Below are positions 57,933 through 64,000 of a stretch of 64,000 nucleotides of DNA, piece after piece. The stretch spans positions 496,001 through 560,000 of the forward strand of contig JAIXUH010000013.1 of the NCBI GenBank assembly GCA_027484145.1. The letters are read 5' to 3'. Source of the stretch: Rhodobacter sp. GTDB lineage: Bacteria > Pseudomonadota > Alphaproteobacteria > Rhodobacterales > Rhodobacteraceae. The translations under genes and the position numbers were made by a program. The notes under the pieces are model-generated. The model had not been told where the DNA came from and did no database searches. It saw nothing but the letters and a program-made list of their open reading frames with translations. The stretch's first letter is position 1. Every line of letters starts with the position of its first letter.

Positions 57933-58258
57933 GCGGCAGCCGTTTCGGCAATTTTGACCAGAAACACGGACCGGGATTGCTGATAGATGTCAACCACCTG
58001 ATCCATCGCGATATCCGTCAGCCCAGCCGCCGCGCGACGCTCGCCCTGCTGACAGACATGCGCCAGATCGCTGAAGCCAAGGTTCAGCGCACTACCTTTC
58101 AGAAAGTGCAGATCGCTTTCCATGGCTTTTGCGGTGGGTGCGTCGAAAAGACGACCAACCACTTCGTCCGCCTCTTCAAGAAACAACGTCACCACTTCGG
58201 TAAAGTCATCGGGGCCAATCTCATCCCGAAGATCTTCAACCCTGTTCCAATCAATCAT
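57929..58258 (-). CDS. Hpt domain phosphotransfer protein
   Basis: A 109-residue single-domain histidine phosphotransfer protein. The phospho-acceptor is His51 in LHFLKGSALNLGF, with preceding FLEEADEVVGRL and following CQQGERRAA, the normal Hpt helix pattern. It lies 179 bp from, and divergent to, the receiver-phosphatase gene at 58438, so the two probably form a phosphorelay: this protein could phosphorylate Asp71 of that receiver. The kinase feeding it is not in the window. Confidence 0.88.
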   Translation of the reverse strand: MIDWNRVEDLRDEIGPDDFTEVVTLFLEEADEVVGRLFDAPTAKAMESDLHFLKGSALNLGFSDLAHVCQQGERRAAAGLTDIAMDQVVDIYQQSRSVFLVKIAETAAA

Positions 58259-58437
58259 CAGCTTGCCTTTCCCGCACCCAGCCCTTGGATAACCACGCTG
58301 TCAGTATGGGGAAAAGTGCACTTAAGGCCCGGTAAGCCAGACGTGGCGGAATATGGGCATCTTGGCGCAAGTTTAGCTTTTACCAAGGCTTAACGCCCAG
58401 CGGTGCATCTGATCGCCAATATGGGACACGGGGTCAG

Positions 58438-59715
58438 ATGGCAACTTCGGGATCAACAGCGCTGGAAAGCTATGGCAGCGGCCAGCCGCAGCCACCCTTG
58501 CGCGTGCTAGTGGTGGACGACTCAAAGGCGCAGCGCAGGATTTTGTCGATGTCATTGTCACGCTGGGGCTATCGGGTGACCGAGGCTGCTTCGGGTGAAG
58601 AGGCATTGTTGATCTGCGCCACGGACAGCTTTGACATTATCCTGTCGGACTGGATGATGGACGGCATTTCGGGGCTGGAGTTTTGTGCCGCATTCCGGGG
58701 ATTGGCGTCAGACACCTATGCCTATTTCATCTTGCTCACCTCCAAATCCGAAACCGCAGAAATTGCTCATGGGCTGGAAGCAGGGGCAGATGACTTTCTC
58801 ACCAAACCCGTATCCGCCGATGAATTGCGGGCCCGGTTGCGTGCGGGAGAGCGTATCGTCGGCATGCAGCAGGAACTGGTGCAGAAAAATCGCCTGCTTC
58901 GGTCGGCGTTCACCGAATTGCAGCGGGCGCAAGACCTGATCGACCGCGATCTGATCGAGGCGCGCAAGCTGCAGCAAACCCTGCTGCGCGACCGCGCCCG
59001 TGATTGGGGGCGTGGGGCCGCGCGCCTGTTTTTGCGGCCATCCGGGCATGTCGGTGGCGATCTGGCCGGCTTCTTTGACATCGATGCCAATCGTGTGGCC
59101 CTATACTCCGTTGATGTATCGGGCCACGGGGTGGCCTCGGCCATGATGACCGCGCGGTTGGCGGGGTATCTGTCGGGCGCGGCGCCCGACCAGAACCTTG
59201 CCCTGTGCCGGCACCCCGATGGGCGGATCGATTCATTTCCCCCCGAAACCGTGGCAGCGCGCTTTAACCACGCCATGCTGGAAGACCTGCGTGTAGACCA
59301 GTATTTCACCATGGTTTTTGTCGAAATCAACCTGTCGACCGGGCAGCTTTCGCTGGTTCAGGCGGGCCATCCCTATCCAGTGATCCTGCGCCGGGATGGG
59401 CGGATTGACCGTCTGGGTGCGGGTGGGCTGCCGATTGGGCTGGTGCCCGATGCCGCGCATGATCGGGTCACAGGCCAGCTTTATGCTGGTGACCGGCTGT
59501 TCCTGCTGTCTGATGGGGTGACGGAATGCCCGTCGCCCACGGGTGACCCTTTGGGCGAAGACGGGCTTGAAGCGATCCTGTACCGAAACCGCAGGCTAGA
59601 CAGCCCCGCCCTGCTGGATGCTCTGATCTGGGATCTGTCGCACTTCATGGGGTCAGAAGATTTTCCCGATGATGTATCCGGGCTGTTGTTCGATTATCGC
59701 GGCGGCGAAAGCTGA
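58438..59715 (+). CDS. rbaY: Receiver-PP2C phosphatase (RsbU/RbaY-like)
   Basis: A 425-residue protein with an N-terminal receiver domain and a C-terminal SpoIIE/PP2C serine phosphatase. The receiver has the acidic pair Asp27-Asp28 and phospho-acceptor Asp71 (DIILSDWMMDG), with the conserved Lys in FLTKPVS. The phosphatase has GHVGGDLAGFFDI, SVDVSGHGVASAMM, LLSDGVTECP and DDVSGLLF. R. capsulatus RbaY has this design and controls an anti-sigma partner switch affecting gene-transfer-agent production. The RbaV/RbaW partners are not in this window, so the symbol is tentative. Confidence 0.85.
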   Translation: MATSGSTALESYGSGQPQPPLRVLVVDDSKAQRRILSMSLSRWGYRVTEAASGEEALLICATDSFDIILSDWMMDGISGLEFCAAFRGLASDTYAYFILLTSKSETAEIAHGLEAGADDFLTKPVSADELRARLRAGERIVGMQQELVQKNRLLRSAFTELQRAQDLIDRDLIEARKLQQTLLRDRARDWGRGAARLFLRPSGHVGGDLAGFFDIDANRVALYSVDVSGHGVASAMMTARLAGYLSGAAPDQNLALCRHPDGRIDSFPPETVAARFNHAMLEDLRVDQYFTMVFVEINLSTGQLSLVQAGHPYPVILRRDGRIDRLGAGGLPIGLVPDAAHDRVTGQLYAGDRLFLLSDGVTECPSPTGDPLGEDGLEAILYRNRRLDSPALLDALIWDLSHFMGSEDFPDDVSGLLFDYRGGES

Positions 59716-60149
59716 GCCATCAGGGCGCGCGCCAGAAAATCCCGATCCCCGTCATTGGCCAGATGGTGCAGCCCCGCTTCGGCGCGCATCCAGACAGCGG
59801 TATGCCCTGCCTCACGTGGCGGACTGATCTTTCGCACGGGTCTGGCCAGATAGATGGTGCAGATCTTTTCGGCCCATTTGTCGTATTCGGGCATATAGCA
59901 GAACCGCCGATAGGCCCCCATGCGCAGCAAGACCTCGATCTTCCAGCCAGTTTCTTCAAACACTTCACGGTGCAACGCGGCCACCGGATGTTCGCCCGGA
60001 TCAATGCCGCCACCTGGCAACTGGAACTCGGGCGTCGGGGCCTGTTGGTGCGTGGTCAGCAGATCATCACCGCGCAGCAACACGGCATAAACACCCGGAC
60101 GGGGCCGATACCGTTGACCTTGCCTCACGGCTTCACCATATCTGCGCAT
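59694..60149 (-). CDS. Nudix hydrolase
   Basis: A 151-residue Nudix-fold hydrolase of nucleoside-diphosphate-linked compounds. The Nudix box is GGGIDPGEHPVAALHREVFEETGW, matching GX5EX7REUXEEXGU with the metal-binding glutamates in place. The N-terminus (RPRPGVYAVLLRGDDLL) has the usual first beta-strand. Its 3' end overlaps the end of the phosphatase gene by 22 bp in convergent fashion. The substrate cannot be read from the sequence. Confidence 0.9.
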   Translation of the reverse strand: MRRYGEAVRQGQRYRPRPGVYAVLLRGDDLLTTHQQAPTPEFQLPGGGIDPGEHPVAALHREVFEETGWKIEVLLRMGAYRRFCYMPEYDKWAEKICTIYLARPVRKISPPREAGHTAVWMRAEAGLHHLANDGDRDFLARALMAQLSPPR

Positions 60150-60228
60150 CCGTTCCGCCCCCTTGGCCCAAAGGTTGCCCTAACTATATAGGCACGGTAT
60201 GCCAAGGCTGACGCCGCAAGGAAACCCC

Positions 60229-61215
60229 ATGACCTCTGGTTCTCAAATCGCCTGGGACGATACTGTCCTACCGTTTCAACTTGACCGTTCCGATGTGCGC
60301 GGTCGTGTCGCGCGCCTTGATGGTGTGTTGGACAATGTGTTGAAGCAGCACCACTATCCCGCCTCGATCGAGGCGCTGGTTGCCGAAGCCACGTTGCTGA
60401 CGGCGCTGATTGGCCATGCCGTCAAGTTGCGATGGAAACTGTCTCTGCAGATTCGCGGCAACGGCCCGGCCCGGCTGATTGCGACCGACTATTATGGCCC
60501 GCAAGAAGACGGCGCGCCCGCCCGTATCCGCGCCTATGCCAGCTTTGACGCCGACCGTCTGGATGAAACGGTCGATCCGTTCAGCATGATCGGCAGCGGC
60601 TATTTCGCGGTGATGCTGGACCAAGGCGCCGGGATGCAGCCCTATCAGGGCTTTACGCCCATTGCCGGCGGGTCGTTGTCCTCATGCGCCGAGACGTATT
60701 TTGCGCAGTCGGAACAGCTTCCCACACGCTTTGCCGTGACCTTTGGCAAAAGCGCGGAACCGGGCCGCGCCGCGCGGTGGCGGGCGGGCGGCATCATGCT
60801 GCAGCACATGCCGCAGGCGGGAATGAGCGTGGCAGCCGAGGGTGGATCCGGTGAAGGCGGTCTGCTGACGCATTCTGACATCCTGTCGGGTGACGCGGGC
60901 GAGAACTGGACCCGCGCCAATGTGCTTTTGAACACGGTTGAGGAGATGGAGTTGATCGGGCCCACCGTCACGCCATCTGATCTGTTGATCCGACTGTTCC
61001 ATGAAGAAGAACCGCGCGTGTTCGACTCACAGCCCGTCCGCTTTGGCTGTTCCTGTTCGGCGGACAAGGTTCGCAACACCATGTCGATCTATTCGCAGCG
61101 CGACATCGAAAAGATGACCACACCCGAAGGTCTGGTGACGGCAGATTGTCAGTTCTGCGGCGCGCATTATGAGTTGGACCCCGCGACGTTGGGCTTTGAG
61201 GGCAAGAATGGATGA
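60229..61215 (+). CDS. hslO: Redox-regulated chaperone Hsp33
   Basis: A 328-residue holdase activated by oxidation. The four zinc-binding cysteines occur as GCSCS and CQFC near the C-terminus, the CxC-CxxC switch. The N-terminal domain has the family look (DDTVLPFQLDRSDVRGRVARL, HAVKLRWKLSLQIRGNGPARL). The ATG at 60229 follows AAGGAA; an in-frame ATG ten codons upstream is less likely. It overlaps the next gene by 8 bp. Confidence 0.94.
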   Translation: MTSGSQIAWDDTVLPFQLDRSDVRGRVARLDGVLDNVLKQHHYPASIEALVAEATLLTALIGHAVKLRWKLSLQIRGNGPARLIATDYYGPQEDGAPARIRAYASFDADRLDETVDPFSMIGSGYFAVMLDQGAGMQPYQGFTPIAGGSLSSCAETYFAQSEQLPTRFAVTFGKSAEPGRAARWRAGGIMLQHMPQAGMSVAAEGGSGEGGLLTHSDILSGDAGENWTRANVLLNTVEEMELIGPTVTPSDLLIRLFHEEEPRVFDSQPVRFGCSCSADKVRNTMSIYSQRDIEKMTTPEGLVTADCQFCGAHYELDPATLGFEGKNG

Positions 61216-61801
61216 CGTGACCCGCCTGCGGGATGCGCTGTTGCGGCCCGCAGGCGAATCATCTGATTTTGATCTGAACCCCGCCATCCGGCTCAAGCCG
61301 GATCGGGTTTTGCGGCCGGCGGCGGTTCTGGTGGCGATCTGGCTGCGCCCGCAGGGCCCGCAACTGCTGCTGACCAAACGCGCATCTCATCTGAAACATC
61401 ATCCGGGGCAGATTGCCTTTCCGGGCGGCAAGGTTGATGCGACCGATACCTCGGCGCAAGCGGCCGCGCTGCGCGAAGCGCAGGAAGAAGTGGGTCTGCC
61501 ACCCGACCGGGTCGATGTGCTGGGCGCGCTTCCCTCGCATGAAACAGTCACAGGCTTTTCGGTTACGCCATTCGTGGGTCTGGTGCAGGGAGAGTTCACC
61601 CCAAGGCCCGAGGCGGGCGAGGTGGAAGAGGTGTTCACCGTGCCCTTGGCGCATGTGTTGAACCCGGATCGTTATGTGATTGAACGGCGTCTGTGGATGG
61701 GGCAATGGCGCCGCTACTATGCGGTGCCCTATGGCCCCTATTACATCTGGGGCGCCACGGCGCGCATTCTGCGCAAATTGGCCCAGCAGGCGCAGGCATG
61801 A
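61208..61801 (+). CDS. CoA pyrophosphatase-type Nudix hydrolase
   Basis: A 197-residue Nudix hydrolase of the NudL/coenzyme A pyrophosphatase group. The preceding UPF0035-type signature is LLTKRASHLKHHPGQIAFPGGK, and the Nudix box is GGKVDATDTSAQAAALREAQEEVGL. Members cleave CoA to 4'-phosphopantetheine and ADP and can clear oxidised CoA. The ATG at 61208 follows GAGGGCAAG and overlaps hslO. It overlaps cca by 4 bp. Confidence 0.88.
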   Translation: MDDVTRLRDALLRPAGESSDFDLNPAIRLKPDRVLRPAAVLVAIWLRPQGPQLLLTKRASHLKHHPGQIAFPGGKVDATDTSAQAAALREAQEEVGLPPDRVDVLGALPSHETVTGFSVTPFVGLVQGEFTPRPEAGEVEEVFTVPLAHVLNPDRYVIERRLWMGQWRRYYAVPYGPYYIWGATARILRKLAQQAQA

Positions 61802-62940
61802 AGATCGGCGGCGCTTGGATGGCGCACCCCGGCACCCAAGGTCTGTGTGCGGCGCTTGAAACGGCGGGTCACCGGGCATTGTTCGTGGGTGGCTGCGTGC
61901 GCAACTCCGTGATCGGCGCGCCGGTGGCGGATGTGGACATCGCCACCGACGCCACACCGCAGAACGTGACTAACATTGCTGAAACGGCAGGCTTCCGGGT
62001 TATCCCGACGGGGATCGACCATGGCACCGTGACCGTGATCGCCGATGGTCGTCCGCATGAAGTGACGACATTTCGCCGCGACGTGCAGACCGACGGGCGC
62101 CACGCCGTGGTGGCTTTCTCGACAGATATTGCCGAAGATGCCTCCCGCCGCGATTTCACGATGAATGCCCTTTATGCGGATCGCTTGGGGCGGGTGGTTG
62201 ACCCGCTATCAGGTCTTCCCGACCTTCTGGCGCGGCGGGTGCGTTTTGTGGGCGATGCAGAGGCGCGCATCCGGGAAGATTACCTTCGCATCCTGCGGTT
62301 CTTTCGGTTCCATGCCTATTATGGTGATCCGGAACAGGGCATTGATGATGAAGGTCTGGCTGCATGTGCCGCCAATCTGGCGGGTTTGGGGGCGCTTTCG
62401 GCGGAACGAGTGGGGGCGGAATTTCGCAAACTTCTGAATGCGCCCGATCCGGCCCCGGCGGTTTGGTCGATGGCTGCGGCGGGTGTTCTGGCCCTTGTCC
62501 TGCCGGGAAGCGATCTGCAGGCACTCGCCCCTTTGGTTCATCTTGAGGCTTCCACGCCGCCCCGCTGGCAACGCCGCCTTGCCGTCATTGGCGGGGATCA
62601 AGTGGCCAGTCGCCTCCGGCTGTCACGCGCGGAAAGCAACGAAATCAGCCTTGTTCGTGACGCCATCGCCTCGGCACTGACGCCTGCCGCGCTGGGGTTT
62701 CTGCATGGCGAGCAGATCGCGCAGGATGCCATTCTGGCGCGTGCAGCCGTGTTTGGGGTGACGCCCCCTGAAAACTGGCGAACCGATGTGCGGCGGGGGG
62801 CCGAAGCAATATGCCCGGTGACGGCATCAGACCTGATGCCGGGATTGCAGGGCCCTTCCCTTGGGTTGCGTCTGAAAGAGATCGAAGCTGCGTGGCTGGC
62901 CAGTGATCTGATGCTTTCGCGGGATGAACTTTTGGCGTAG
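61798..62940 (+). CDS. cca: CCA tRNA nucleotidyltransferase / poly(A) polymerase family
   Basis: A 380-residue class II nucleotidyltransferase. The N-terminal catalytic motif is ALFVGGCVRNSVIG with the metal aspartates in VADVDIATDATP, then RRDFTMNALYADR and the RNA-binding segment RIREDYLRILRFFRFHAYYG. Alphaproteobacterial members of this length add or repair the CCA end of tRNAs. The ATG at 61798 overlaps the Nudix gene stop by 4 bp. Confidence 0.92.
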   Translation: MKIGGAWMAHPGTQGLCAALETAGHRALFVGGCVRNSVIGAPVADVDIATDATPQNVTNIAETAGFRVIPTGIDHGTVTVIADGRPHEVTTFRRDVQTDGRHAVVAFSTDIAEDASRRDFTMNALYADRLGRVVDPLSGLPDLLARRVRFVGDAEARIREDYLRILRFFRFHAYYGDPEQGIDDEGLAACAANLAGLGALSAERVGAEFRKLLNAPDPAPAVWSMAAAGVLALVLPGSDLQALAPLVHLEASTPPRWQRRLAVIGGDQVASRLRLSRAESNEISLVRDAIASALTPAALGFLHGEQIAQDAILARAAVFGVTPPENWRTDVRRGAEAICPVTASDLMPGLQGPSLGLRLKEIEAAWLASDLMLSRDELLA

Positions 62941-62987
62941 CGGTTTCCCTTTGCTTGCTTTGGGTTTATATCCTGCAGGCATCCCGC

Positions 62988-64000
62988 ATGAGGCGCTCAG
63001 CCGTGTTTTCCTTTTTCGAAGGCCTCGTCGACCCCTATGGTCCTTACGAGCAGACCGATACGCCGCCGCGGCGGCTTTGGCCGTTTCTGCAGCAATACAT
63101 CCGCCCATTCCGGCGGGTGTTTGCGGCGACGGCTTGCCTTTCGGTGCTTTCGGCCTTCGCTGACGTTGCGCTGATCTGGTATGTCGGGCGGTTGGTTGAC
63201 CTTTTGGCGCAGACCGGCCCTGCCGAGGTATGGGCCAACTATGGCACGGAAATCATTGGCGTTGCGCTGGCCGTGCTGATCCTGCGCCCGATTCTGTTGG
63301 TGGCAAACGTGGCCTTGCTGCACAACACGATCCTGCCCAACTTTGGCACGATGATCCGTTGGCGTGCCCATGCCCATGTGATCCGCCAGCCTGTCGGCTG
63401 GTTCGAGTCTGATTTCGCGGGCCGAATCTCGAACCGCATCATGCAGACCCCGCCCGCTGCAGGCGATGCAGTGTTCCAGACCTTTGACGCCATGGCCTTT
63501 GCCAGTGTGACGGTGGTCGGTGCCGGAATCATGCTGGCGGAGGCTGACCCAAGGCTTTTGCTGCCATTGGTGATCTGGTTCGTGCTGTATGCCGCCTTGG
63601 TGCGGTGGACAGTGCAGCGGGCTGGGCCTGCATCAAAGGCCAGCTCGGATGCGCGGTCTGCCGTGACGGGCCGGGTGGTGGATGCCTATACAAACATCCA
63701 TTCGGTAAAGCTGTTCGCCCAGAACGATATCGAGATGGCCTATGCCAAGGAATCGATCGAGCTTGCGCGCGAGACGTTCAAGCAAGAAATGCGGATCGTC
63801 ACCAAGATGGATCTGGCTTTGACCATCCTGAACGGGTTCCTGATTGTTTCGGTCACCGGCTGGGCCTTGCTGCTGTGGTATCAGGGGGCGGCAACCGTGG
63901 GCACTGTGGCGGCGGAATCGGCGCTGGTGCTGCGGCTGAACAACATGACCTACTGGATCATGTGGGCCTTTACCTCGCTCGTGCAGGCGCTTGGCGTGGT
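62988..64000 (+). CDS. ABC exporter, N-terminal transmembrane part (cut by window end)
   Basis: An open frame of at least 337 codons runs off the right edge. It begins MRRSAVFSFFEGLVDPYGPYEQTD and then has a type-1 ABC transmembrane domain: a first helix at FAATACLSVLSAFADVALIWYVG, a helix at GTEIIGVALAVLILRPILLVANV, and further helices at SVTVVGAGIML, LLLPLVIWFVLYAAL and IMWAFTSLVQALGV. SVKLFAQNDIEMAYAKE is the typical coupling-helix region. The nucleotide-binding domain would follow outside the window. The substrate is unknown; multidrug or lipid-exporter type is most likely. Confidence 0.88.
   Translation, partial: MRRSAVFSFFEGLVDPYGPYEQTDTPPRRLWPFLQQYIRPFRRVFAATACLSVLSAFADVALIWYVGRLVDLLAQTGPAEVWANYGTEIIGVALAVLILRPILLVANVALLHNTILPNFGTMIRWRAHAHVIRQPVGWFESDFAGRISNRIMQTPPAAGDAVFQTFDAMAFASVTVVGAGIMLAEADPRLLLPLVIWFVLYAALVRWTVQRAGPASKASSDARSAVTGRVVDAYTNIHSVKLFAQNDIEMAYAKESIELARETFKQEMRIVTKMDLALTILNGFLIVSVTGWALLLWYQGAATVGTVAAESALVLRLNNMTYWIMWAFTSLVQALGV

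Noticed and set aside
58259-58437. CtrA-type site between the Hpt gene and the phosphatase gene
   Set aside because: Only isolated TTAA half-sites and a TTAA-N7-TAAG near-match are present, too weak for a claim.

Overview
The window reads as chromosomal DNA of an alphaproteobacterium of the Rhodobacter group (Rhodobacteraceae/Paracoccaceae). The main reasons are the RegB-SenC-RegA-HvrA redox cluster close to ahcY, a DivL-like PAS protein without a kinase domain, the alphaproteobacterial AddAB pair, HslV and HslU separated by a membrane protein, and the order maf-aroE-coaE-dnaQ / oriC / hemJ-rho-mnmE-mnmG-rsmG-parA-parB. Genes are dense, often overlap by 4 bp and have high GC. I see no rRNA, tRNA, CRISPR array, insertion sequence or prophage. 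Both window edges cut a gene: gpsA on the left and an ABC exporter on the right.

Layout. 0-4.4 kb: gpsA (partial), a YciI-like gene, an EVE-domain gene, a DUF2853-like gene, a methyltransferase and ahcY. 4.4-8.7 kb: a small exported protein, an HD hydrolase, then hvrA-regA-senC divergent from regB, the redox two-component system. 8.8-19.3 kb: a DivL-like PAS protein behind an exact CtrA-type site, then the tightly packed run tsaE-amgK-murU-addB-addA-trxA (t6A tRNA modification, MurNAc recycling, double-strand-break repair, thioredoxin). 19.4-22.3 kb: hslV, a membrane protein, hslU. 22.4-27.7 kb: a lipoprotein hydrolase, smr, mltA, tim44, fxsA, secB.

27.0-41.9 kb is the replication-origin district. 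dnaQ, coaE, aroE and maf point left; hemJ, rho, mnmE, mnmG, rsmG, parA and parB point right. The 409-bp gap between maf and hemJ carries about ten DnaA-box-like 9-mers and an AT-rich stretch, and I call it oriC. Three identical perfect palindromes TGTTTCACGTGAAACA (parS) lie 3.3, 5.2 and 8.7 kb to the right. Each overlaps coding sequence: the mnmG start, the rsmG N-terminus and the rdgB stop. hemW, rdgB and rph follow, then hrcA-grpE. Sampled lines between about 32 and 40 kb look poorer in GC than the rest.

42.0-64.0 kb: an exbB-exbD-exbD-tonB operon, gabD, mutS divergent from maeB, and an exported MsrA. Next comes an uncharacterised set of aminotransferase, sulfotransferase-like protein and phytanoyl-CoA-type dioxygenase, with a convergent SCP2 protein. 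After that are argG and ilvA, an Hpt protein divergent from a receiver-PP2C phosphatase (RbaY-like), a Nudix gene, then hslO, a CoA-pyrophosphatase-type Nudix gene, cca and the start of an ABC exporter.

The best candidates for new biology are the 52.0-54.9 kb metabolic cluster, the membrane protein inside hslVU, the parS sites built into coding ends, and the CtrA-type site upstream of the DivL-like gene.
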